From assembly GCF_004217095.1 (NCBI RefSeq), contig NZ_SHKO01000003.1, positions 248,001 through 312,000 on the forward strand: a DNA stretch of 64,000 nt. The letters are read 5' to 3'. This stretch comes from Advenella incenata. GTDB lineage: Bacteria; Pseudomonadota; Gammaproteobacteria; Burkholderiales; Burkholderiaceae_B. Positions 55,942 to 64,000 of the stretch are shown piece by piece (the first letter of the stretch is position 1; each line of letters starts with the position of its first letter). Under the pieces are notes generated by a model. The model saw only the letters and a list, made by a program, of their open reading frames with translations. It did not search any database and was not told where the DNA came from. The translations under genes were made by a program, and so were the position numbers.

Positions 55942-56839
55942 GCTGCGTTTTGGCTATCTGATATAACCAATCCTTGAAAATGCGAATTTTTGGGACCTGG
56001 CTTTCATCGGCGCGCCAGGACACCGTGTGGGTGACCACGTCCATTTCTTTAAAGACACCTTTTCCCAGTTCGATCAGATCGCCACGGGCCAGCTCGCGCT
56101 CGGCCAGGCGTGTACTTTCCAAGGCCACACCCATACCGTCGGTTGCCGCCGATAGCGACATTGCGGCACGATCAAATGATGGCCGAGGCCTGGCCGGCAA
56201 CCGAAGGTTGTTCAAGGTAAACCAGCTGGCCCAGGTCACGTTATTCAATTGTGAATCAATCAGAAGCAGTTTTTTTATCAATGCCGCCGCGTCTGCGCCC
56301 GGTTCAATCAGCGAGGGCGAACACAAGGGAACATTTCTCTCGGTGCCAAGCGGCTCATTCACAATGCCGGCACGGTCAATGATCGTGCCATAACAAATCG
56401 AAATATCCAGCTCGCGCATGCGGACCAAATCCACTTGTTCCGACCCGGTTGTCAGGCGAATCGTAATATCGGGATGCGCTTTCATAAATTGCGGCAACTT
56501 GGGTCCGAGCCATTTGACCGCCAGGCTGGGGGCGCAATACAGCGCCAGCACTTGTGCCTTGGGTGCGAGCGACACTTCGGCGCAGGCGGCTTCGATAACG
56601 TCAAATATTCTTGAAAGACTCTCCAGGAACCGCTGGCCTTCAAGCGTGAGCTCAACACGCCGGTTGCGCCTGATAAAGAGCGCGCAGCCAAAATAATCTT
56701 CAAGTTTGCGGACCTGATGACTGATTGCCGATTGGGTCAAATGCAATTCCTGTGCAGCCAATGTAAAGCTTTTCAGGCGAGCGGCCGACTCAAAGGCGCG
56801 TAGCAATGTGAAGTGCGGGATGTTTCTCATATTTTTCAT
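55934..56839 (-). CDS. LysR-family regulator (GcvA-like)
   Basis: Probable activator of the divergent aldolase/permease genes. N-terminal helix-turn-helix: MRNIPHFTLLRAFESAARLK, SFTLAAQELHLTQSAISHQV, then KLEDYFGCALFIRRNRRVEL. The C-terminal effector domain follows. Start at 56839 (MKNMRN) or 56830 (MRNIPH), about 300 residues. A LysR-type T-N11-A palindrome lies just upstream at 56844. Confidence 0.92.
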   Translation of the reverse strand: MKNMRNIPHFTLLRAFESAARLKSFTLAAQELHLTQSAISHQVRKLEDYFGCALFIRRNRRVELTLEGQRFLESLSRIFDVIEAACAEVSLAPKAQVLALYCAPSLAVKWLGPKLPQFMKAHPDITIRLTTGSEQVDLVRMRELDISICYGTIIDRAGIVNEPLGTERNVPLCSPSLIEPGADAAALIKKLLLIDSQLNNVTWASWFTLNNLRLPARPRPSFDRAAMSLSAATDGMGVALESTRLAERELARGDLIELGKGVFKEMDVVTHTVSWRADESQVPKIRIFKDWLYQIAKTQPT

Positions 56840-56843
56840 TATC

Positions 56844-56860
56844 CATGAATCACATTCATG
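56844..56860. promoter_or_regulatory. LysR operator candidate
   Basis: CATGAAT-CAC-ATTCATG, a perfect 7-bp palindrome with the T-N11-A core typical of LysR-type regulators. It lies between lysR and the divergent aldolase gene (ATG 56957), about 5 bases before the lysR start if 56839 is used. Confidence 0.6.
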
Positions 56861-56956
56861 ATTCCATGAAGAACTATCGTTTGTCAAGGGTACGGGTGCG
56901 TGGGACGATGAGTGCGTTCAAGGTTCAACTATTGAGTATTTAACAGGAGAAAACGC

Positions 56957-57796
56957 ATGGCAGCTGTACTTGAAAAAACCGGGATCGTGCTCGATGACGG
57001 TCGTGTATCCATTTACCAGCCTGAGCAAAAAGAGTTGATATTTCCCGAGCTCCCGCAGTTCACGAGTGTAGCGGCGCATAGGCAGCATTTGAAAGAACGG
57101 CTTGTTGCCGCTTGCCGTGCCTTTGCCTTGCAGGGGTACGACTACGGCTTTGCCGGGCACCTGACCATCAGGGATCCGGAAGACCCAGGGTTGTATTGGA
57201 CCAATCCGATGGCGATTCACTTTTCACAAGTAAAGGTATCAAACCTGATTCTTGCCGACCACACCGGAAAAGTGGTCGAAGGCAGACACGCCATTAACCG
57301 GGCAGGGTTTGTCTTGCACGCGGCGGTACACGAGCAGCATCAGGATATTGTTGCCATGTGTCATGCACATACGGTGTACGGGACTGCATTCGCAGCTTTG
57401 GGAAAACCACTGGCGCCCATCAGTCAGGATGCTGCTGCGTTTTTTGAAGATCATGTGGTAATAGGCGACGAAGCAGGGCAGGTCGCGGTAGAGGTCAAGG
57501 CTGGCCATAAAGTTGCCAATGCATTTGCCGGTGTGAAGGCGGCAATTCATCAGAATCACGGCCTGCTGACGGCGAGCCGTCACAGTATAGAGGCCGCGGC
57601 ATTCTGGTTTATTGCACTTGAACGTTGCTGCCAGCAGCAATTGATGATCGAGGCCACCGGGATTACGCCACGCCTGGTAACGCCGGAACGTGCACGTTAT
57701 AGCCGGGAACATGTGGGCAGTGAATATATCGGCTGGCTGCATTTCCAGGCAATCTGGGATCAACTGGTGGCTACGCAGCCTGACATGTTTGATTAA
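56957..57796 (+). CDS. Class II aldolase/adducin-family protein
   Basis: 279 residues from ATG 56957, which has AGGAG. Zinc-type fold: His136 and His138 in MCHAHTVYG, and His201 in HQNHGLLTAS, the metal ligands of the AraD/fuculose-aldolase superfamily. Besides aldolases and epimerases this superfamily contains decarboxylases of aromatic and ring-fission intermediates. The neighbouring permease and Rieske oxygenase make the last option interesting, but substrate and reaction are open. Likely one operon with the MFS gene 106 bases downstream. Confidence 0.88.
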   Translation: MAAVLEKTGIVLDDGRVSIYQPEQKELIFPELPQFTSVAAHRQHLKERLVAACRAFALQGYDYGFAGHLTIRDPEDPGLYWTNPMAIHFSQVKVSNLILADHTGKVVEGRHAINRAGFVLHAAVHEQHQDIVAMCHAHTVYGTAFAALGKPLAPISQDAAAFFEDHVVIGDEAGQVAVEVKAGHKVANAFAGVKAAIHQNHGLLTASRHSIEAAAFWFIALERCCQQQLMIEATGITPRLVTPERARYSREHVGSEYIGWLHFQAIWDQLVATQPDMFD

Positions 57797-57901
57797 TGTT
57801 TACTTGGCAGATCTTCGCATGACCTGGGTCATGCGAGGCGAGCAAGCCTGAAATGACAACAATCGGGCCGGCCAATTAACCCTACTATGGTGGAGACAAT
57901 A

Positions 57902-59275
57902 ATGCAGATTGAAAATGATGTTGAGCAAGGTGCTGTCAAGGATGAGGCAGGGCTTTACAGGAAAGTGATGTGGCGATTACTGCCATTTCTCTTTCTTTGT
58001 TATATGTGCGCCTATCTGGACCGCATCAATGTGAGTTTTGCCAAATTACAAATGTTGAATGATTTGTCGTTCAGCGAAGAAGTTTACGGATTGGGCGCCG
58101 GGATATTTTTTGTAGGCTATTTATTATTTGAAGTGCCAAGCAATCTGATACTGTTGCGTGTCGGCGCGCGACGCTGGATTGCCAGGATCATGGTCACCTG
58201 GGGAGCGCTATCGGCCTGCATGATGTTTGTCACTACACCAACCAGTTTTTATATTCTGAGATTTTTGCTGGGGGTCGCAGAAGCCGGTTTTATTCCCGCC
58301 ATTTTGCTGTACCTGACATACTGGTTTCCGTCATCACGCAGAAGCAAAGTGACCGCATTGTTTCTTACCGGCATTCCCATGTCAGGCGTGATTGGCGGAC
58401 CATTGTCCGGCTGGATACTGAATGGTATGGGCGGCGTATATGGCCTGACGGGTTGGCAATGGTTGTTTGTGCTGGAAGGCATTCCGACTGTACTTGTCGG
58501 TATTATTGCTTTTTTCTATCTGGATGATCGGGTATCTGACGCCAAATGGCTCAATGCTGCAGAAAAGCGGCTAATAAGCTCGAACCTGAATGCGGACAAA
58601 CAGGGCCATCAATTGCATTCGGTCAAAGAAGGCTTGCTTGATCCAAAAATCTGGCTGATGAGCTGCATTTATTTCTGTTTCACCATGGGCCTGTATGGCG
58701 TGAGTTTCTGGCTGCCGTCACTGATCAAGGCTACCGGTGTAAATGATCCACTCAATATTGGGATGCTTACCGCCATCCCGTATGCAGCTGCAACGCTGGC
58801 TATGATTCTGGTCAGCCGACGCTCGGACGAAAAGGGCGAGCGCAGGTGGCACCTGGCTATTCCGGGTGTCGTGGGGGCACTGAGCCTATGCGCGAGTGTC
58901 GTCTTTGCTCATAGCCCGACAATCGCTATTGTTGCCTTAACGATAGGAACGATGGGTGTGATGACAACCATTTCCCAGTTCTGGACACTGCCGCCGGCGA
59001 TTTTGGGGGGCGCGGCTGCAGCTGCCGGAATTGCACTTGCAAACTCGGTCGGGAGTATCTCGGGTGTCGTCAGCCCATATCTGATCGGCTGGTTTCAGAC
59101 CCATACCGGCGCTACCGGTGGCGGCGTCTATGGCTTGGCCATCAGTATGTTGATTGGTAGCGCGCTGGTCTTTGCCATCCCGGCCAGAATGGTCAACAGT
59201 AAAAAACAAGCAGCAATGAAGGTTCAGAGCGATACAGGGGGCGTGCGCCGTCCCGTTGTTACGGCAGAAATCTGA
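57902..59275 (+). CDS. MFS transporter, anion:cation symporter (ACS) family
   Basis: Inner-membrane importer for organic anions such as glucarate, phthalate or tartrate analogues. ATG 57902 with GGAG; 457 residues, 12 predicted helices. Signature segments: YLDRINVSFAKLQM, GYLLFEVPSNLIL, RIMVTWGALSACMMF, RFLLGVAEAGFIPA and SGVIGGPLSGWIL. Similar to phthalate and hydroxyphenylacetate permeases. It probably feeds the aldolase/oxygenase pathway. Confidence 0.9.
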   Translation: MQIENDVEQGAVKDEAGLYRKVMWRLLPFLFLCYMCAYLDRINVSFAKLQMLNDLSFSEEVYGLGAGIFFVGYLLFEVPSNLILLRVGARRWIARIMVTWGALSACMMFVTTPTSFYILRFLLGVAEAGFIPAILLYLTYWFPSSRRSKVTALFLTGIPMSGVIGGPLSGWILNGMGGVYGLTGWQWLFVLEGIPTVLVGIIAFFYLDDRVSDAKWLNAAEKRLISSNLNADKQGHQLHSVKEGLLDPKIWLMSCIYFCFTMGLYGVSFWLPSLIKATGVNDPLNIGMLTAIPYAAATLAMILVSRRSDEKGERRWHLAIPGVVGALSLCASVVFAHSPTIAIVALTIGTMGVMTTISQFWTLPPAILGGAAAAAGIALANSVGSISGVVSPYLIGWFQTHTGATGGGVYGLAISMLIGSALVFAIPARMVNSKKQAAMKVQSDTGGVRRPVVTAEI

Positions 59276-59304
59276 TCGCTGTAAAGACAAGCAGAGTGAT
59301 CAGG

Positions 59305-59985
59305 CTATGCCTGGTTGCTTTGCTGTTTGAGCACTTCGTCCAGTCGTTTTACCAAACTCACACGGGCACGACTGGTATGTAAATCGGTCAGTTCCACTGC
59401 GCGTTTGCTGTCGCCCTGCGCAATTGCACTGGCAATGGCTTCATGTTCATCCCAAATGGATTGCCGTTGCGCTGACGATTGCAGCACCGCGCCCATGACT
59501 CGTCGCAAATGGTTCCAGTGCACCAGCGCGCTCTCGGCAATGAGCGGATTGCCCGAAGCCTGGTATATGGCTGTATGAAAAGCAACGTCCGTGTCGATAA
59601 GCGCTTTGACAACACCACTTTTGGAGGCTTGGCGGCCATTAATGATCAGTTCCGGATCTATTTTTGCCTTGCGCTCGGCAGCCAGACGAACCGCGAGCAT
59701 GTCCAGTGCACCCCGGATTTCGTAAAGTCTGCCGGTCCAGTCCGGGTCCAGGGGAGAGACCAGAATGCCTCTACCGGGCGCGTCCTGAACAAAGCCGTCT
59801 TTTTTCAGTAAGCGCAATGCCTGTAGCACCGGAGAGCGCGAAACCGCCATCTGTTCGGCGATCTCTTCCTGAGTGATGCGCATTCCCGGCGCAAGACTGC
59901 CATCGCTGATGGCGTCAAGTAGCGCTTTATACACTTCGTCTACGTAGTCGGGACGAGACTGCAGTTTCATAAGTTTGTTGTTCAT
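59305..59985 (-). CDS. GntR-family regulator, FCD type
   Basis: 226 residues. Helix-turn-helix with ITQEEIAEQMAVSRSPVLQA and GFVQDAPGRGILVSP, then an FCD ligand domain (YEIRGALDMLAVRLA, DTDVAFHTAIYQASGNPLI). Transcribed away from the Rieske oxygenase; the intergenic region carries three GTATAC boxes. Ligand unknown. Confidence 0.9.
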   Translation of the reverse strand: MNNKLMKLQSRPDYVDEVYKALLDAISDGSLAPGMRITQEEIAEQMAVSRSPVLQALRLLKKDGFVQDAPGRGILVSPLDPDWTGRLYEIRGALDMLAVRLAAERKAKIDPELIINGRQASKSGVVKALIDTDVAFHTAIYQASGNPLIAESALVHWNHLRRVMGAVLQSSAQRQSIWDEHEAIASAIAQGDSKRAVELTDLHTSRARVSLVKRLDEVLKQQSNQA

Positions 59986-60089
59986 GATGCTCTTTTAATA
60001 CGACTGTATTTGATAACGCCGCCGGTTATGGATGCCATTGCAGGTCAAGCGCCGGAAAGTTCGATTGATTTTACAAATTGTAGTGCATT

Positions 60090-60179
60090 CTCTGTATACG
60101 GAATACAAATGCAAGGGTTTACCCATATGTACAGCGCTTTGGTGTCGTTTTATTCTTTGTATACAGAGTTCAGTATACA
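60090..60179. promoter_or_regulatory. Array of GTATAC operator boxes
   Basis: GTATAC occurs at 60094-60099, 60159-60164 and 60173-60178. The first and second are arms of a 10-bp inverted repeat (CTCTGTATAC / GTATACAGAG, centres about 69 bases apart), and the second and third form TGTATAC-N8-GTATACA. The boxes sit between divergent gntR and the oxygenase gene. Such palindromes are typical sites of GntR/FCD regulators; the assignment is inference. Confidence 0.65.
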
Positions 60180-60235
60180 TTAAATCGATAATTTAACCCG
60201 TAATGGGTATTCACAACCTTAGAGGAAGAGATCAA

Positions 60236-61798
60236 ATGAGCAAACCAATGGATAAAGCCGAGCAGGGTCGAAGCGGCGGCGCCGCGGGTGCGGTAACAAA
60301 AAAACTGATTCCTTACGGCGGCTATTACACCAACAAGATTCCAGGCCATGATCCGGAATTGACAGAGGTCGGGCCAGGCACGCCGATGGGGGAATACATG
60401 CGTGGTTTCTGGCATCCGGTTTGCATGGCAATGGAATTGACCGACACGCCCCGGTTTTTGAAAATTCTGGGCGAAGAGCTGGTGGCTTTCAAGGACGGCA
60501 GCGGGCGCATTGGTTTGTTGCATGCGCATTGTGTCCATCGCGGCGCTTCGCTCGAATATGGGGCAATTCAGGAACGCGGCATTATGTGTTGTTATCACGG
60601 CATGGTGTTTGATGTTGACGGTACCTGCCTGCATGCGCCGTTTCCCAAAGGCGAAGAAAAAGAAGCAGAAAAATTTGCCTGTTCGATTCAACAGGGCGCC
60701 TACAAAGCAGTGGAACGCAACGGGCTTATTTTTGCGTACATGGGGCCCCCGGATAAAGAGCCGCCTTTGCCCGAGTGGGAAGGAAATTTCACTGTTGCGC
60801 AAGGTGATGAACTAGTGCCGTTCAGCAATTTCCAACATTGCAATTGGCTGCAGGTCCAGGATAATGCAGCTGACAATTATCACACCATGGCCTTGCATGC
60901 TGCAAAAAATGTGGTTGATGGGCATTATCAAGGCACAACCTTTGATGAAGTTGGTGCCGCTTCCATGGAGGTGCCGCCTGATATGCAATTTATTCCGGTG
61001 CATCAGGGCCGCAGCCTGGCTTGCTCAGGGGCACGCCGAGTGGACAAGGACCGTTTGTTTATTCGTGTACAACACCAGATACTGCCGAATCTGAGCCTGC
61101 ATGCCTATACATCGGAAGATGGCTCGAAGAAAAAACTGTTCAGCCGTTTTCATATCATTCGCTGGACCGTGCCCGTTGATGATGAGAATGCCAAAATGAT
61201 CGGATGGCGCGTCATGGGTCCTGGCATCGATACGCGTGGGGTGGGCGACAAAGGTATGGTCGGTTATGAAAGCATCGATTTTCTGGAAGGTCAGGTTGCC
61301 ATGCGCCGACCCGAGCGTTTTGGCAAATATAAGCTGGAAGATATGCCGCCTATTCCACCCAACCACCGGGAGCGGGCAAATTATAAAGAATGCCAGTATG
61401 CGCCAGGCGATTATGAAGCCATTATCAGCCAGCGCCCGATTGCTATCCATGCGCTGGAGAACCCGACCAAATTTGATGCTGGTTTGTACATGTTCAGGAA
61501 ACTGTTGCGGGATGCCATTCGAGGCACTAACCCGGCCGCGTCAGCCGACGGATTCAGGCAGTGGCTGGTGGAGACAGGGGGTGCGCCCAATAGTTACTGC
61601 TCGGGTAACGTTTTTGATTTGCCCGAAGCGCAGACCGTTGAGGCCGAAGTGGCGCAGCGCCGATTTGTCGCCAAGCAGATTGTTGCCATTCTGACTGAAA
61701 GCGATAAGCACACCGGCCCTGCCCGGGCAGCCTTCGTACGCGACAGGATGGAGTTGCTGGAAAAAACGGCGAAAGACACCTACGGTAAACAGCAGTAA
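60236..61798 (+). CDS. Rieske non-heme iron oxygenase, alpha subunit (phthalate dioxygenase-like)
   Basis: Ring-hydroxylating oxygenase terminal component. ATG 60236 has AGAGGAAGAG; 520 residues, longer than the usual 430-450. The Rieske [2Fe-2S] site is Cys99, His101 (HAHCVHRG) and Cys118, His121 (CCYHGM). The mononuclear iron site is DNAADNYHTMALH (Asp213, His216, His221) with a later acidic ligand. Most like phthalate 4,5-dioxygenase or phenoxybenzoate dioxygenase alpha subunits that work without a beta subunit. The extra length lies in the C-terminal half. Substrate unknown. Confidence 0.9.
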   Translation: MSKPMDKAEQGRSGGAAGAVTKKLIPYGGYYTNKIPGHDPELTEVGPGTPMGEYMRGFWHPVCMAMELTDTPRFLKILGEELVAFKDGSGRIGLLHAHCVHRGASLEYGAIQERGIMCCYHGMVFDVDGTCLHAPFPKGEEKEAEKFACSIQQGAYKAVERNGLIFAYMGPPDKEPPLPEWEGNFTVAQGDELVPFSNFQHCNWLQVQDNAADNYHTMALHAAKNVVDGHYQGTTFDEVGAASMEVPPDMQFIPVHQGRSLACSGARRVDKDRLFIRVQHQILPNLSLHAYTSEDGSKKKLFSRFHIIRWTVPVDDENAKMIGWRVMGPGIDTRGVGDKGMVGYESIDFLEGQVAMRRPERFGKYKLEDMPPIPPNHRERANYKECQYAPGDYEAIISQRPIAIHALENPTKFDAGLYMFRKLLRDAIRGTNPAASADGFRQWLVETGGAPNSYCSGNVFDLPEAQTVEAEVAQRRFVAKQIVAILTESDKHTGPARAAFVRDRMELLEKTAKDTYGKQQ

Positions 61799-61868
61799 AC
61801 GACCAGGCGGGCAGGGCGCCCGCCGCGAGCGCGTTTCGAATAACGATATCAAAGATGGTAGACACGAT

Positions 61869-62867
61869 ATGAGTACAGATATAACGACGAATCCGGCGAG
61901 CGCGACAGCGTCAACGCTCTCATTGCTGGTCAGGCAGATCCGTTATGAGGCCACCGGCATTAATTCATATGAACTGGTTCATCCGCAGGGTGACGATTTG
62001 CCGGTATTTACTGCCGGGGCCCATCTGGATATACACATACAGCCTGGACTGATCCGGCAATACTCACTTTGTAATGATCCGACCGACACAAAGCGCTATG
62101 TTATTGCTGTGCTCAAATCCGAGAGCGGATTGGGGGGCTCAAAAACCTTGCATGAAACGCTGCGGGTGCAGGACATGGTCAAGGTCAGTATGCCGCGCAA
62201 CCATTTTCCGCTGCAGCCCGATGCCAGAAAAATCCTGCTTCTGGCAGGAGGCATTGGTATAACGCCTTTAAAATCGATGATCCACACCCTCGATAGTTGG
62301 TCGCTGGATTATCAATTGCATTATTGCGCGCGGGACGCGTCCTGCGCGGCGTTCACCGACGCTTTCGCGGACCATGCAAAGGTGTATTTGCACTTTGACA
62401 ATGGCGACCCGGCCCAAAGTTTGGATATTGCAGCGCTGCTGAGCGCCCCAGAAGATGGCACTCATGTGTATTTTTGCGGTCCTCCCGGCTTTATGCAAGC
62501 CTGCTCACAAGCAACGCAGGGGTGGCCCGACGGTACTGTTCATTGTGAGTATTTCAAGGCGCCGCCAACTGAGCGTAAAGATCAGGAATCGGGTTCAGCA
62601 TCCGACGGCAGCTTTAAGGTGAAAATAGCCAGCTCAGGACAGCACATTGGTGTGCCTGCCGATAAAAGTTTGATCGAAGCGCTGGCCGACGCGGGCATTG
62701 AATTGGAGACGTCCTGCGTTTCCGGCTTGTGCGGGACATGCAAGATTCGCTATCTGGAGGGTGAGGTTGATCATCAGGATTACATTCTGAGTCCTGATGA
62801 ACAATCCGAATATCTGACCGCATGTGTATCCAGAGCAAAAAGCGAGCTGCTAGTGCTTGATCTGTAA
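61869..62867 (+). CDS. Phthalate dioxygenase reductase-type protein
   Basis: Single-chain electron-transfer partner of the oxygenase; 332 residues with FMN-binding domain (IRQYSLCND), NAD-binding domain (LAGGIGITPLKSM, YFCGPPGFM) and a C-terminal plant-type [2Fe-2S] ferredoxin domain (Cys283, 288, 291 and 319: CVSGLCGTC and TACVSRA). This domain order is that of phthalate dioxygenase reductase. It follows the oxygenase by 70 bases on the same strand and so forms a two-component system with it. Confidence 0.92.
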   Translation: MSTDITTNPASATASTLSLLVRQIRYEATGINSYELVHPQGDDLPVFTAGAHLDIHIQPGLIRQYSLCNDPTDTKRYVIAVLKSESGLGGSKTLHETLRVQDMVKVSMPRNHFPLQPDARKILLLAGGIGITPLKSMIHTLDSWSLDYQLHYCARDASCAAFTDAFADHAKVYLHFDNGDPAQSLDIAALLSAPEDGTHVYFCGPPGFMQACSQATQGWPDGTVHCEYFKAPPTERKDQESGSASDGSFKVKIASSGQHIGVPADKSLIEALADAGIELETSCVSGLCGTCKIRYLEGEVDHQDYILSPDEQSEYLTACVSRAKSELLVLDL

Positions 62868-63050
62868 AATGGGCAATGACCGATTGCCGTGGCTGCGTTT
62901 TGTTGCGGCGGGCCCTCAAGCCCAGTCCACGAGGCCACACAGCGATAGCGCCGGCAATCCTCTGGTCATTGCATCGCTCAACCCAATCGTTGGCCGGTAT
63001 TAATTGACCGGACTCGTTGGCCAGTTTAATCGGTCCAATTGCTCAACCCA

Positions 63051-64000
63051 TCAATCGGCCAGGATCGCGATACCGTCTGCCGCTTTGACGCCTTGCCCGT
63101 CGGGCAGCACAAACAGTGGGTTGATCTCGGCCTCAATCAGCCTGTCTCCCACGCTGGCTACCATATTGGAAAAGTCCACGATGGCTTGGGCCAATGCTTG
63201 CTGATCCGCTTTAACGCGGCCGCGGTAGCCATCGAGCAGCGGCCAGGTACGCAGATCGTGCATCATGTCATAGGCGTCAGCAAGACTGAGCCCACCTTGT
63301 TCCGGCAACAGACGCATTGTGGTGTCCTTCAGTAATTCTGCAGTTACGCCTCCCATGCCAAGCAAAATGGCGCTGCCCAGCGCATCACGGTGAAAGCCCA
63401 GGATCAGCTCGATGCCCGATGTCACCATCTGCTGCACCAGAAACTGTTCAGGACGCACGCCGGTTTTGGCATAGACTTCTGTTTGCATCCGGGCGATGCG
63501 CTCAGCTACCTGCTCGGGTGCAACGCCCACGCACACGCCACCCACATCGCTTTTATGCATGATCTGGCTGGACAATATTTTCAGCACGACGGCAGATCCA
63601 TATTGCAGGGCGGCCGCCTGTGCCTGTGCCGGATTCGAAACAATGGTTTGTTCGGCGCCGGCAATGCCGAACCGGGAAAACAGGTCTCTGGCCTGGGCTT
63701 CATTCAATGTTCCCGCCGGCAGGTCTGTCAGTGGCGATGATTGGACAATGGCAGGCGTCTGCAGTGCAGGTTCTGCCTGGGTTTGCCACATGGCATCCAG
63801 GGCAACGGCGCAGCACTCCGGTTCCATGAATGCAGGTATTTGTCTTTGGTTGAGTAGACGGGCGACATTTGGCGCATGCGGGCTGATGAATGCGACAATG
63901 GGTTTGTCTGTTTCGGGCAGACAATCACAGATGGCATCGGCCATCAATTGCGGGTTGCCCAGGCTGGACGAACCTACAATCATGACCAGTGCGTCATAGT
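63051..64000 (-). CDS. Acyl-CoA synthetase (NDP-forming), C-terminal part (5' end outside window)
   Basis: The open frame continues beyond the right edge: upstream codons read YDALVMIVGSSSLGNPQ, the middle of the CoA-ligase domain. The rest carries an ATP-grasp domain (LNEAQARDLFSRFGI, AVVLKILSSQIMHKSDVGGV, GIELILGFHRDALGSAILLG, LIEAEINPLFVL). Such enzymes form acyl-CoA from an acid, CoA and a nucleoside triphosphate. Convergent with the oxygenase operon. An internal ATG at 63983 would give a 310-residue fragment but is probably not the start. Confidence 0.87.
   Translation of the reverse strand, partial: YDALVMIVGSSSLGNPQLMADAICDCLPETDKPIVAFISPHAPNVARLLNQRQIPAFMEPECCAVALDAMWQTQAEPALQTPAIVQSSPLTDLPAGTLNEAQARDLFSRFGIAGAEQTIVSNPAQAQAAALQYGSAVVLKILSSQIMHKSDVGGVCVGVAPEQVAERIARMQTEVYAKTGVRPEQFLVQQMVTSGIELILGFHRDALGSAILLGMGGVTAELLKDTTMRLLPEQGGLSLADAYDMMHDLRTWPLLDGYRGRVKADQQALAQAIVDFSNMVASVGDRLIEAEINPLFVLPDGQGVKAADGIAILAD

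Noticed and set aside
1-64000. CRISPR arrays, insertion sequences, prophage, integrons, rRNA or replication origin
   Set aside because: I looked for regularly spaced repeats, transposase/integrase motifs and rRNA signatures and saw none.

Overview
The window looks like a chromosomal segment of a betaproteobacterium of the family Alcaligenaceae (Advenella or Bordetella-like). The reasons are moderate G+C content, conserved housekeeping orders (cysS-alkA-like-accA-tilS; lpxH-cyclophilin-TPR; trmJ/suhB divergent), several orphan Bug/TctC-type solute receptors, and many small catabolic operons each next to a GntR or LysR regulator. Genus assignment is inference. There is no phage, insertion sequence, CRISPR array or origin that I can see.

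Layout. 1-10 kb: a large partial indolepyruvate ferredoxin oxidoreductase (minus strand, continuing left of the window), tRNA-His, cardiolipin synthase, a BCCT transporter, a Tat-exported SMP-30/gluconolactonase-like protein, and a VOC-family gene broken by a one-base insertion. 10-18 kb: tRNA-Arg, yciO, dapA-bamC, then roxA and mutS on the other strand. 17-21 kb: a GntR regulator divergent from a Bug receptor, an enolase-superfamily sugar-acid dehydratase and a DapA-superfamily enzyme, probably one aldonate/aldarate catabolic operon. 22-25.5 kb: ehuBCDA, an ectoine/hydroxyectoine-type ABC importer. 25.6-30 kb: nicotinamidase, a D-2-hydroxyacid dehydrogenase, an AEC carrier and AMP nucleosidase. 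30-34 kb: MscS, TrmJ, SuhB, UppP.

34-46 kb is CoA-thioester metabolism: a MaoC-like hydratase and SDR with a divergent LysR; three small stress-type proteins; three Bug receptors; a two-subunit CoA transferase; a thiolase-fold protein lacking both catalytic cysteines with a DUF35 partner; and a PaaG-like hydratase/isomerase. 46-52 kb is housekeeping: lpxH, cyclophilin, TPR protein, cysS, an AlkA-like glycosylase, accA, tilS. 52-56 kb: a PepSY protein, a SorAB-type sulfite dehydrogenase pair and a GST. 56-64 kb: a second catabolic island with a LysR regulator, class II aldolase-family protein, MFS permease, GntR regulator with an array of GTATAC operators, a Rieske oxygenase with its phthalate-dioxygenase-type reductase, and the C-terminal part of an NDP-forming acyl-CoA synthetase (continuing right of the window).

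The strongest candidates for new biology are the 41-46 kb CoA cluster built around the cysteine-less thiolase-DUF35 pair, and the 57-64 kb Rieske oxygenase/aldolase/permease island, whose aromatic or cyclic substrate is not evident. All protein assignments were made by reading translated sequence and motifs, without database searches.
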